Source: DAIDJD01 sp035485275
GTDB taxonomy: Bacteria; Oederibacteriota; JAJYGY01; DAIDJD01
Assembly (NCBI GenBank): GCA_035485275.1
Contig: DATHOE010000034.1
Coordinates: 138,651 to 202,650 of the forward strand
DNA length: 64,000 bases
Direction of reading: 5' to 3'
Part shown: piece by piece, positions 53,614 through 63,000 of the stretch
Numbering within the stretch: position 1 is the stretch's first letter
Layout: each line of letters begins with the position of its first letter
Notes under the pieces: generated by a model
What the model was told of the DNA's origin: nothing
Database searches by the model: none
What the model saw: only the letters and a program-made list of their open reading frames with translations
Translations under genes and position numbers: made by a program

Positions 53614-53621
53614 AAAGGGGC
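53606..53621 (+). other. GAAA-tetraloop hairpin at the tamB stop
   Basis: GCCCCT-GAAA-AGGGGC forms a 6-bp stem spanning the tamB stop codon. No T-run follows, so it is not a full terminator, but it could slow polymerase or protect the 3' end. Confidence 0.4.
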
Positions 53622-53660
53622 TGAAACGGGGAAACTTTAGGACTCTGACCACGTCCTTCC

Positions 53661-53689
53661 TTTACAAAGAGGGGGGGCTTTGCTACACT
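53661..53689 (+). promoter_or_regulatory. Promoter of the bamA operon
   Basis: TTTACA (53661-53666), a 17-base spacer and TACACT (53684-53689), about 41 bases before the bamA start. Confidence 0.6.
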
Positions 53690-53729
53690 CCTGCGCTTCG
53701 ACCCACCCCTGGCCGTAAAGGAAATCCTT

Positions 53730-56228
53730 TTGAATTCCAGGCACTTTATCTTTTTGGCCGCCCTGGCCTTGCTTGGCCCTGGGCTGGCCGGTTCTTTGGC
53801 CGCGGCTGACCTCGGCGGCGGCATAGCCCCCTTTTCGGCCGCATCCGGGGGCGGGGAAATCGTCACCAGCCTGAGCGTGACCGGGGCGGTATCCGTGAGC
53901 CCTGAGGACGTCTTGGCGGTGGTCCGCCAGCGCAAGGGCGAGCCCCTGAATGACGAAGTGACCAATGACGACCTGAAGCGCATCTGGAAGCTGGGCAAGT
54001 TCCAGGACGTCAGCCTGGACACCGAACCGGGCCCCGGCGGCAGGGGCGTTGAGGTCATTTATCGCGTGGTGGAACGTCCCACGGTCCAGGACGTGCGTTT
54101 TTTCGGGAACAAGCAGATCAGCGACGGCACCCTGAAGGACAAGGCGGCCATCAACATCAACGACCCCTATGACCAGGACAAGGTCGCGGCCGCCGTGCGG
54201 GCGATCCAGTCCGAATACAAGGACAAGAATTTTTACGCGGCCCAGGTCAGCGTGGACACCCAGCCGGGGACCAAGCCCGGCTACGTGGTGGTGAATTTCC
54301 GCGTGTCCGAAGGCAACAAGATGCAGATCGAGCAGATCAACGTCACCGGCAACCAGGTCTTTTCCGCGGACAAGATCAGGGGCGCCATGAAGGACACCCA
54401 GGTGGCGGGCTGGTTCACCGGCGGCAGCTACGACCCGGACAAGGTCTTCGACGACTACCAGAACGTGCTGAAGCTCTACGCCAAGGAGGGCTACGTCAAG
54501 GCCCGCATCGACGGGGTGAGCCTGGACGCCTGGGGCGACCAGGGCCGCGACGTGGTCCGCAACAGCACGACCTTTGACGAGGCCAACAAGCGCATCGAAC
54601 TGACGCTCAAGGTCAGCGAGGGGCCGCAGTACCACCTCGGGACCGTGACTTTCGCCGGCAACACGGTGTTCACGGACGCCCAGCTCAAGGCCGCGATGCT
54701 GTCCATGCACTCCAAGGACCATGTCTTCAACCAGGACGACTGGAACACGGATCTCGAGACCCTGCGCACCATGTACTCCTCCAAGGGCTACGTCTACGCG
54801 TCGATCGAGCCCGATTACACCTGGGACAACGACAACGCGACGGTGTCCGCCAAGCTGACGGTGCAGGAAAGCACCATCGCCTACATCGAGGAGATCCGCA
54901 TCCGCGGCAACGAGGTGACCAAGGACCACGTCATCCGCCGCGTCCTGATCCTGAAGCCGGGCGACCCCTTCAATTCGGAGGCCGTGAACGCCGACCGGGC
55001 CCGCATCAACAACCTGGGCTATTTCGAGCAGGTGACCGTGGACACCCAGCCCGGCAGCGAGATGGACAAGCTGATCCTCATCTTCGACGTGTCCGAGCGC
55101 AAGACCGGCACCTTGAGCGTGGGCGCCGGCTACAGCAGCGTCGAAGGCCTGGTGGGCTTCCTGCAGGTGAGCCAGAACAACCTTTTCGGCAACGGCCAGT
55201 CCGTCAGCGCCCAGTGGAATTTCGGCTCCGAGACCAACAGCTACAGCCTGTCGTTCACGGAGCCCTGGCTCTTCGACAAGCCGGTGAGCCTGGGCGTGGA
55301 CCTCTTCAGCACCATGGAGAATTCGGCCTACAACACGCAGGGCTTCAACCTGCAGAGCACCGGCGGCGCCCTGCGCACCGGCTACTCGTTCCTGGGCACG
55401 CCCTACAAGGTGACCGGCTCCTACCGCTACCAGACCGACAACATCACCGACGTCCAGGGAAGCATCGTCGGCATCGAGCCCGGCATCACCCACCTCAGCG
55501 TCATCACCCCGGGCCTGTCGCGGGACACCCGCGACAACATCTTCAGCCCCTCCACCGGCAGCCTGAACGCCCTTTCCATGGAAGTGGCCGGCGGCTATCT
55601 CGGCGGCGACGACGCCTTCGTCAAGCCGGTCTTCGATTCGCGTTATTTCTTCGACACCCCGGCCCTTTTCGGGCAGGATTGGATGCGCAAATTCGTGCTG
55701 GGGCTGCACGGGCGCGTGGGCTGGGCGGTGACCTATTCCGACGGCACGGGGGTGAGCGACGTGCCCACCAGCGAACGCTTCTTCATGGGCGGGACCGATA
55801 CCGTGCGCGGCTATGACGAACGCAGCCTGGGCGCCAGCGGCATCGGCGGCGGCACCTACGAGCTGCTGACCAACGTGGAATACGGCTTCAAGCCGATCCC
55901 CCCGGTGGAGCTGCACATCTTCTACGACTCGGGCAACAGCTGGAATTCGCCGTACAACACCTCGGGCGTGACGCCGGGTGAGTCCCAGGCCGAGCTGCCC
56001 GGCAACGCCGGCTCCGGCGGCATCAACATCTACAACCCCGCCAACGGCTCCTGGAATTTCCGCGACCTCTATCTCTATCCCAGCGCCGGCGTGGGGCTGC
56101 TCTTCACCATCCCCACCTCGGTCATCCAGATACGCCTGGACTGGGGTTACGCTCTCGACCCCGTGGCCCGTTCGGAGGGCGACGTCGAGGGGGGGCGCGT
56201 CCACTTCAATATCGGGAACATTTTCTAA
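53730..56228 (+). CDS. bamA: Outer-membrane protein assembly factor BamA
   Basis: Core of the beta-barrel assembly machine. 832 residues. After a signal peptide (HFIFLAALALLGPGLAGSLA), POTRA domains fill residues about 45-425 with recurring strands such as VQDVRFFGNKQISDGTLKDK and IEEIRIRGNEVTKDHVIRRV. The barrel follows (LSVGAGYSSVEGLVGFLQVS). The conserved loop-6 motif is present as GTDTVRGYDERSLG. The protein ends in VHFNIGNIF, with the terminal Phe typical of outer-membrane barrels. TTG 53730 is the start, with AAAGGAA nearby. First gene of the envelope operon with ompH and the lpx genes. Confidence 0.96.
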   Translation: MNSRHFIFLAALALLGPGLAGSLAAADLGGGIAPFSAASGGGEIVTSLSVTGAVSVSPEDVLAVVRQRKGEPLNDEVTNDDLKRIWKLGKFQDVSLDTEPGPGGRGVEVIYRVVERPTVQDVRFFGNKQISDGTLKDKAAININDPYDQDKVAAAVRAIQSEYKDKNFYAAQVSVDTQPGTKPGYVVVNFRVSEGNKMQIEQINVTGNQVFSADKIRGAMKDTQVAGWFTGGSYDPDKVFDDYQNVLKLYAKEGYVKARIDGVSLDAWGDQGRDVVRNSTTFDEANKRIELTLKVSEGPQYHLGTVTFAGNTVFTDAQLKAAMLSMHSKDHVFNQDDWNTDLETLRTMYSSKGYVYASIEPDYTWDNDNATVSAKLTVQESTIAYIEEIRIRGNEVTKDHVIRRVLILKPGDPFNSEAVNADRARINNLGYFEQVTVDTQPGSEMDKLILIFDVSERKTGTLSVGAGYSSVEGLVGFLQVSQNNLFGNGQSVSAQWNFGSETNSYSLSFTEPWLFDKPVSLGVDLFSTMENSAYNTQGFNLQSTGGALRTGYSFLGTPYKVTGSYRYQTDNITDVQGSIVGIEPGITHLSVITPGLSRDTRDNIFSPSTGSLNALSMEVAGGYLGGDDAFVKPVFDSRYFFDTPALFGQDWMRKFVLGLHGRVGWAVTYSDGTGVSDVPTSERFFMGGTDTVRGYDERSLGASGIGGGTYELLTNVEYGFKPIPPVELHIFYDSGNSWNSPYNTSGVTPGESQAELPGNAGSGGINIYNPANGSWNFRDLYLYPSAGVGLLFTIPTSVIQIRLDWGYALDPVARSEGDVEGGRVHFNIGNIF

Positions 56229-56278
56229 GTCCACCCCGCCGCAGGGCCCGGTTCGGCCCAATCCAAGGGAGTTTTGCC

Positions 56279-56773
56279 ATGAAGAGATTCGCAGCCCTCG
56301 TCTTCGCCTCGGCCTTGCTGGGACTGACGTCCGCCGCGCACGCCCAGCGCATCGCCTACGTGGACATCAAGAAGGTTTTTGACGCCTACACGGGCACCAA
56401 GGCGGCCAAGGACGCGCTCAAACAGAAAGTGGACGACGAAAAGGCCCAGCTGGAGCAGGAGAAGGACGCCCTGGACAAGGAAGCCAGCGACCTGGAAGGG
56501 AAGAAGAGCGTCCTGACCGACGAGAAGTACCAGCAGGAGGCCGAGAAGCTGCAGGTCAAGGGCAAGGCCCTGCAGGACAAGTTCCAGGCGGTGACCAACC
56601 AGCTGCAGGAGGAGGAAGCCGAGCAGACCTCCCAGATCGTGGACCTCATCAAGGAGGCCGTGGCGAAGGTGGCCAAGCGGGACAAATACGACCTGGTTTT
56701 TGAGGCCAGCAACCTGCTTTACGGCGGCGACGACATCACCGCCAGCGCGATTGAGGAAGTCAACCAGCAGTAG
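56279..56773 (+). CDS. skp: Periplasmic chaperone OmpH/Skp
   Basis: Holdase for unfolded outer-membrane proteins on their way to BamA. 164 residues: signal peptide ending AAHAQ, then RIAYVDIKKVFDAYTGTKAA, a long helical coiled-coil arm rich in Lys, Glu, Asp and Gln (about 45-115), and DKYDLVFEASNLLYGGDDIT at the end, matching Skp/OmpH. AAGGGAG lies about eight bases before the ATG. It is located between bamA and lpxD, the conserved order. Confidence 0.94.
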   Translation: MKRFAALVFASALLGLTSAAHAQRIAYVDIKKVFDAYTGTKAAKDALKQKVDDEKAQLEQEKDALDKEASDLEGKKSVLTDEKYQQEAEKLQVKGKALQDKFQAVTNQLQEEEAEQTSQIVDLIKEAVAKVAKRDKYDLVFEASNLLYGGDDITASAIEEVNQQ

Positions 56774-56776
56774 GCC

Positions 56777-57826
56777 ATGGCAGAGACGCTGGGCGGCATC
56801 GCGGCGTTTTTGAACGTGCAGCTCAGGGGCGACGCCGCCAGGACCGTGGACGGCGTCGCGCCCCTGGACACGGCCGGCCCCGCCGAGATCAGTTTTTTCG
56901 CCAACCCGAAATACGCCGCCCAGGCCGCGTCCACGGCCGCCGCGGGGGTGCTGTGCCGGGAGGAGGACGCAAAGCGCCTGCCGGCGGGATGCGCCGCCCT
57001 GGTCAGCCCGAATCCGTACCGTGATTTCGCGCGCATTGTGGCCCGCAGCTTCGACCGCCGCCCGAGGGCGGAACCTGGAACCCATGCAACGGCCGTGGTC
57101 CACGCCACGGCCGTGCTCGCGTCCACGGCCTGCGTGGGCGCCTGCGCGGTGATCGGCGCGGGGGTCCGGCTGGGCGAGCGCAGCGCGGTGCACGCATTGG
57201 CCAGCGTCGGCGCGGATTGCGTCATCGGGGCGGACTGCGTGATCCATCCGGGCGCCGTGCTCTACGACGGATGCCGCCTGGGTGACCGGGTCATCATCCA
57301 TTCCGGCGCCGTGCTCGGCGCCGACGGCTTCGGCTTCGCTCCGGACCCGCCCCGGGGCTACGTGAAGGTTCCCCAGATCGGATGGCTGGAGATCGAGGAC
57401 GACGTGGAGATCCAGGCCAACGCCTGCGTCGACCGCGGCGCCCTGGGCCCAACACTCGTCCGGCGCGGCGCCAAGATCGACAACTTGGTGCAGATCGCCC
57501 ACAATGTCGAGGTCGGTGAGCACAGCGTCCTGGCCTCCCAGGCGGGCATCTCCGGCAGCACGAAGATCGGCAAATGGGTGACTTTCGCCGGCCAATCCGC
57601 GGCCGGCGGGCACCTGAAGGTGGGGGACCAGGCCGTGATCACCGGCCAGGCCGGAATCGGCAAGGACGTGCCGGCCAAAGGCATGGTTTCCGGTTCCCCG
57701 GCCCAGCCGACCCTGGAGCACCACCGCGGCCTGGCCGAATTGAACCGCCTGTCCGAACTGAGAAAAACGGTAAAAGCCCTCGAGGCCCGCCTGCGGGACC
57801 TGGAGGGGCGCATTTCTAAATCCTGA
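56777..57826 (+). CDS. lpxD: UDP-3-O-(3-hydroxyacyl)glucosamine N-acyltransferase
   Basis: Third lipid A enzyme; adds the N-linked acyl chain from acyl-ACP. 349 residues. An N-terminal uridine-binding domain (APLDTAGPAEISFFANPKYA) is followed by left-handed beta-helix hexapeptides (SVGADCVIGADCVIHPGAVL and similar), and the catalytic His lies in LVQIAHNVEVGEHS. VDRGALGPTLVRRGAKIDNL is a family block. ATG 56777 comes three bases after the skp stop. Confidence 0.95.
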   Translation: MAETLGGIAAFLNVQLRGDAARTVDGVAPLDTAGPAEISFFANPKYAAQAASTAAAGVLCREEDAKRLPAGCAALVSPNPYRDFARIVARSFDRRPRAEPGTHATAVVHATAVLASTACVGACAVIGAGVRLGERSAVHALASVGADCVIGADCVIHPGAVLYDGCRLGDRVIIHSGAVLGADGFGFAPDPPRGYVKVPQIGWLEIEDDVEIQANACVDRGALGPTLVRRGAKIDNLVQIAHNVEVGEHSVLASQAGISGSTKIGKWVTFAGQSAAGGHLKVGDQAVITGQAGIGKDVPAKGMVSGSPAQPTLEHHRGLAELNRLSELRKTVKALEARLRDLEGRISKS

Positions 57827-57837
57827 GACCAAGCCCC

Positions 57838-59160
57838 TTGCCCTACACCAAGCGTCAAAACACCTTGAAGGCGCCTTTTGAGCGCCGCGGTCGCGGCCTG
57901 CATACGGGGCGCGAAGCGGTGCTGAGGGCCCTGCCCGCGGCGCCCGGCTCCGGCTTCGTCTTCCGCCGCACCGACCTGCCCGGCGAACCGAAGGTGCGGG
58001 CCTCCCTGGAAAAGGTGAGCTCCACCCAGAGGGGCACGGTGGTGACGGACGGGCGGGCCAGCGCGGCGACCATAGAGCACCTGCTGGGCGCCTTGTACGG
58101 GCTGGGGCTGGACAACGTCGAATTCGAGATCAGCGGCCCGGAAGTCCCCATCCTGGACGGATCGGGGCTGGAATGGACCGCCGCGGCGCTGGAGGCGGGC
58201 CTTCAGGAGCAGTCCGCGGACCGCGCCTTCTTCGATGTGGGCCCCCCCTTCAGCCACGTCGAAGGCGAAAAGAGCTTCACGGCCTCCGCGGGCCCCGGCC
58301 TGAGCGTGGCCTACGGCATCGACTACGGGCATGCCGCCCTGGGCCGGCAGCGTTTTGAGCTGGCCCTGGACCCCGAGTCCATCGCCGCTGAAGTGGCCCC
58401 GGCGAGGACCTTCTGCTTCGAGCAGGAGGTCGAGGCCCTGCGCAAGGCCGGCCTGATCAAGGGCGGCAGCCTGGATTGCGCGCTGGTGGTGGGCAAGGCC
58501 GGCGTGCTCAACGGCCCCCTGCGCTTCAAGGACGAGTTCGTCCGCCACAAGCTCCTCGATTTCCTCGGGGACCTGGCCCTGTCGGGCCGCCGCATGCGCG
58601 GCGCCTTTACCCTGGAGCGCGCCGGACACGCCTTCCATATCGAAGCCGTCAAAGCCCTGCTGGCCGCCCAGGCCGGCACCGACCCCGCGAGGACGACGAT
58701 GAGAGAAGCCAGCCCCCTGCCCATGGACAGCGTCGCGATCCAGCGGCTGCTGCCCCACCGCTACCCCTTTTTGCTGCTGGACAAGGTCACGGCCCTGGAA
58801 CCCAAGGTGCGGGCCACCGGATGGAAATACGTCACGGTCAACGAGTGGTTCTTCCAGGGCCATTTTCCCGGGCACCCCATCTATCCCGGAGTGCTGATCA
58901 TAGAGGGCATGGCCCAGTGCGGGGGCGTCCTGATCATGGAGAGCTACCCGGAGACGCAGGGCAAGCTCACCTATTTCATGGGCATCGACAACGCGCGCTT
59001 CCGGCGCCCGGTGAAGCCCGGGGACGCGCTGCGCTTCGAGTTGGAGGTCCTCAAGGTGAAGGGCCCGGTGTCGCGGCTGAAGGGAAGCGCCTGGGTGGGC
59101 GAGGAGCTGGCCGCGGAGGCCGAGGTCATGTGCATGAGCATCGCCCCGGGCGGGGACTGA
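57838..59160 (+). CDS. lpxC/fabZ: LpxC-FabZ fusion: UDP-3-O-acyl-GlcNAc deacetylase / 3-hydroxyacyl-ACP dehydratase
   Basis: 440 residues joining two enzymes. Residues 1-285 are LpxC, the committed lipid A step: zinc ligands H81 (ATIEHLLGALYGL), H237 and D241 (FVRHKLLDFLGDLAL), and H264 in RAGHAFHIEA as the catalytic His. Residues about 295-440 are FabZ: QRLLPHRYPFLLLDKV, FFQGHFPGHPIYPGVLIIEG (with the catalytic His and E356), and an end typical of hot-dog dehydratases. The same fusion is known in Bacteroidetes, Chlorobi and some other phyla and couples hydroxyacyl supply to lipid A and fatty acids. TTG 57838 starts just after lpxD. Confidence 0.95.
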   Translation: MPYTKRQNTLKAPFERRGRGLHTGREAVLRALPAAPGSGFVFRRTDLPGEPKVRASLEKVSSTQRGTVVTDGRASAATIEHLLGALYGLGLDNVEFEISGPEVPILDGSGLEWTAAALEAGLQEQSADRAFFDVGPPFSHVEGEKSFTASAGPGLSVAYGIDYGHAALGRQRFELALDPESIAAEVAPARTFCFEQEVEALRKAGLIKGGSLDCALVVGKAGVLNGPLRFKDEFVRHKLLDFLGDLALSGRRMRGAFTLERAGHAFHIEAVKALLAAQAGTDPARTTMREASPLPMDSVAIQRLLPHRYPFLLLDKVTALEPKVRATGWKYVTVNEWFFQGHFPGHPIYPGVLIIEGMAQCGGVLIMESYPETQGKLTYFMGIDNARFRRPVKPGDALRFELEVLKVKGPVSRLKGSAWVGEELAAEAEVMCMSIAPGGD

Positions 59161-59172
59161 GGGGAGGCGGGT

Positions 59173-59955
59173 ATGGAGACGCGCATACATTCTTCGGCCC
59201 TGGTGGACCCCTCGGCTGAGCTGGGCCAGGGGGTGGAGGTCGGCGCCTTCGCCGTGGTCGAGGCGGGCGCGCGGCTGGGCGATTTCACCAGCGTCGGCCA
59301 CCACGCGGTGGTCCACACCGGGTCGAGCCTCGGGTCCAAAAACAAGGTGTTTCCGCACTGCGTGGTGGGCGGCGCGCCCCAGGACCTGAAGTACGCCGGC
59401 CAGGCCACCCGCATCGTCATCGGCAACGAAAACATGCTGCGGGAATTCACCACCTTCAGCCGCGGCACGGAAGAGGGCGGGGGGGTGACGCGCATCGGCG
59501 ACCACAACCTGTTCATGGCCAACACCCACGTGGCCCACGACTGCGTCGTCGGCGACGACATCGTCATGGCCAACTGCGCCACCCTGGCCGGGCACTGCGA
59601 GGTCGGGTCGCACGCCGTGGTGGCCGGCCTTTCGGGGATGCACCAGCGATCACGCATCGGCACCTACGCCATGGTGGGGGGCTTGTCGCGCCTGGCCAAG
59701 GACGTGCCGCCCTTCAGCATGACCAACGGCTGCGACGAGGTCAAAGTGTACGGCCTCAACAAGCTGGGCCTGAGGCGGCGGAACTTCAGCAGGGAGGACC
59801 TGCTGGCGCTTGAGACCGCCTACCGCCTCTACCAGGATCCCCTGCTCAATTTCAGCCAGGCCCTGGCCCAATTGGAGGCCCTCGACCCGATGACCGAGCA
59901 CGTGAAGGTCCTGGTCGAGTTCCTGAAGACCTCCGACCGCGGTGTCTACCGTTGA
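59173..59955 (+). CDS. lpxA: UDP-N-acetylglucosamine O-acyltransferase
   Basis: First lipid A step: moves 3-hydroxyacyl from ACP to UDP-GlcNAc. 260 residues. Left-handed beta-helix hexapeptides start at IHSSALVDPSAELGQGVEVG; the catalytic His is in MANTHVAHDCVVGDD; SGMHQRSRIGTYAMVGGLSR and DVPPFSMTNG are family blocks. The C-terminal helical part (FSREDLLALETAYRLYQDP) is present. GGGAGG is 7-10 bases before ATG 59173. Confidence 0.96.
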   Translation: METRIHSSALVDPSAELGQGVEVGAFAVVEAGARLGDFTSVGHHAVVHTGSSLGSKNKVFPHCVVGGAPQDLKYAGQATRIVIGNENMLREFTTFSRGTEEGGGVTRIGDHNLFMANTHVAHDCVVGDDIVMANCATLAGHCEVGSHAVVAGLSGMHQRSRIGTYAMVGGLSRLAKDVPPFSMTNGCDEVKVYGLNKLGLRRRNFSREDLLALETAYRLYQDPLLNFSQALAQLEALDPMTEHVKVLVEFLKTSDRGVYR

Positions 59956-59959
59956 GGCC

Positions 59960-60011
59960 CCTTTTTGCGCCGCGCCTGAGGCTCTGGCCTGGATGGGCGG
60001 CCCCAAAAAGG
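59960..60011 (+). repeat. Imperfect long inverted repeat between lpxA and the ferredoxin oxidoreductase gene
   Basis: CCTTTTTG (59960-59967) pairs with CAAAAAGG (60004-60011); inside it GCCGC pairs with GCGGC across a small internal bulge. No T-run follows the right arm. It may form a transcript structure between lpxA and the next gene. Confidence 0.4.
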
Positions 60012-60062
60012 CTAAACTCTTTCTTCACCCTTGTTCCGTTCGCTAGAGGCTGAATTCAAGCT

Positions 60063-63000
60063 GTGGATGCGCGTTTTCAAAAAACCAGCGGCTGGGAAGC
60101 TTTCACCGGCAACGAGCTGATCCTCAAAGGGGCCTTCGAGGCCGGGGTCAGCCTGTTGACGGGTTATCCGGGTTCCCCGGTCGCGGACATCTTCGACGCC
60201 GCGGGCAAGCAGGCCGACTATATCCGCAGCCTGGGCATGCTGGCGGAGATCGCCGGCAACGAGGCCCTGGCCGCCGCGCGCCTCAACGGCGCCCAGATGG
60301 CGGGCATACGCGCCATGGCGGTGATGAAGTCCGTGGGCTTCAACGTCGCCGCCGACGGCCTGTTCACCGGCACCCTGGCCCTGCACGGCCACCGCGGCGG
60401 AGGCGTCATCGTGGTGGGCGACGACCCCTGGAACGACTCCACCCAGGTGCCTCAGGATTCCCGCCGTTTGTCCGACCATTTGCTCATCCCCAGCCTGGAG
60501 CCGGCCACCTTCCAGGAAGTGAAGGACTACATCCCGCTGGCCTTCGAGCTGAGCCGCCGCAGCGACCTGTACGTCAGCGTCATCGTCTCCACGAACCTCG
60601 CCGACGGAGGCGCGGTGGTGGAGGTGCGTCCGCACGCCCCGCTCCTCGGCTCGGCGCTCCGCCCAGTCAACATCGACTCGTCCATGGTGGACACCACCAA
60701 GACCATCCTCCTGCCGTCCCACACGGGCACCCTGGAGAAGGAGGCCTACGAGGTCAAGATGCCGGCCGCCCTGAAGGCTGCCCGCGACCTCGGGATCAAC
60801 GCCGTGGAGGAGGGGCACGCGGGCGTGCGCCTCGGCTTCGCCGCGGCCGGGCTGACCTATTCCTACCTGCGCGACATGCTGCGCGAGGTCGGGCTGGAGG
60901 GGCACTTCCCGATCCTGAAGCTGGGGATGACCTTTCCGCTGGAGCCCGATGCGGTCAAGGACTTCGCCTCCGGCCTCGACGAGATCATCGTCATCGAGAA
61001 CAAGCGCTCCTTCGTCGAGGCCCAGATCCGCGACCTGCTGGTCCAGGCCAAGCAGGACGGCCGCATCGCGGCGCTGCCGGCGGTGTGGGGCAAGCATTTC
61101 CCGGACGGTTTCGAGGGCATCCCGGCCGAGCACGGCATCAACCCGAGCGTCCTGCTCAAGCGCCTGGGGCCCTTCCTTAAGAGCCGCGGCTTCGACACCG
61201 AGGGCATCAGCAAGAGCCTGGCGCGCGTGATCGAGGCCTCCACCCTGCCGCTGGACATACCGGCGCGCACGGCGACCTTCTGTTCCGGCTGCCCCCACCG
61301 CGATTCCAGCGACGTTTTCCTGGAGCTGGCGAAGGACCTCAAGGACCCCGAGTACATGCGCGCGACCCACAAGCGCGAGCCGATGGACCTCATCTTCCAC
61401 GGCGACGCCGGCTGCTACAGCATGCTTTTCCTGCCGCCCAACGAGCGGCTGATGCAGAACTACAGCGGCATGGGACTGGGCGGCGGCACGGCCGCGGGCC
61501 TGGACGCATTCGCGGTCAACAAGGCCGTGTCCTTCATCGGCGACGGCACCTTCTTCCACAGCGGGCTCGCCGCGATCAGCGACAGCATCAAGAACAACGC
61601 CGACCTGCTCTATGTGGTCCTGGACAACAAGACCGTCGCCATGACGGGCCACCAGCCCCACAACGGCACGGACACGGACCTGATGGGCGGGCCCACCTAC
61701 GCCCAGGACTGCGAGCAGGCCCTGCTGGGCCTGACCCGCGGCAGCGAAATCCCGGTGGTGCGCCTCGACCCCGAGAAGCGCGAGGAGTACCGGGCCGCGC
61801 TGGAGGACCTGGTCCTCATCGACGGGCCCAAGTTCCTCATCGCCGACAAGGAGTGCGGCATCACCTACCACCGCCGCCGCCGCCGCGACGCCGCGATGGA
61901 GGAGAAGGCCCACGGTTTCGTGGCCAAAGAGGAGCACGTCCTCGTCAACCAGGACGCCTGCGAGCATTGCCTGGAGTGCACGATCAAGACCGGCTGCCCG
62001 GGCCTGGATTTCGTGGAGACGCTGCACGGGCCCAAGGTCGACACCCACGCCAGCCATTGCGTGGCGGACGGCGCCTGCGCCCGCATCAAGGCCTGCCCCA
62101 GCTTCGAGGGCGTCACCGTCCGCCGCAAAGGCAAGCCCGTGCGGCCCGCCCTGCCCACGGCCGAGGGCCTGCCCGAACCCGCGGTGGCGCCGCTGGGCCC
62201 CGACGGCCTGTGGCGCGCCTACATGGCCGGCATCGGCGGCATGGGCATCGGGTCCACGACGGCGGTGCTGGTGCGCGCCACCCAGGCGGCCGGCCTGCAC
62301 GTGCAGTTCTGCGACAAGAAGGGCCTGGCCATCCGCAACGGCGGCGTGTATTCCCACATCACCATCACCGCCAAGCCGATGATCGTGTCGCCGGTTCTGC
62401 CCTACGCCACCGCCGACCTGCTGGTCGGCATCGACCTGCTCGAGGCCGCGCGCGGCCTGGACGCGCGAACCAACCTGCGTGTGGCCTCGCCCCTGCGCAC
62501 GGCCAGCGTGGTGAACACGGCCAAGAATCCGACCATCAAGACGCTGATGGGGCGCGACGACTTCTCCACGGAAGAACTGGAGGAGGCCCTGCGCGGGCGC
62601 ACCATGCCGGGGGCCTACTTCTCCGCCGACGAGTCGGCCATGGCCCAGTCCTACCTCGGTTCGACGCTCTACGACAACGTCCTGCTCATGGGCGTGGCCC
62701 TGCAGCGCGGCCTCCTGCCCCTGAGCCTGGACAACCTGGTGACGGGCCTGAAGAACTCCTTCTCGGGGCTGGCCCTGCAGCGGAACCTTCAGGCCCTGAC
62801 CCTGGGCCGCGACCTGGCCGTGCACCCGGAGCGCTACGGCGTGGTGGCGCACGAGACCTTGGCGGCGTTTTTGGAGAAAAAAGAGGGCTATCTGCGCCGC
62901 CTGGCCTCGGGCGCGGCCGCGGCGGCCTTCACGGAACAGCTCGTCCGTGCCTTCGCGGCCTGGCCCGTGGAGGACGACGAGGAGCGCAAGCACCTGGCCC

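Noticed and set aside
53606..53621. Intrinsic terminator after tamB
   Set aside because: Hairpin has no following T-run and spans the stop codon itself.
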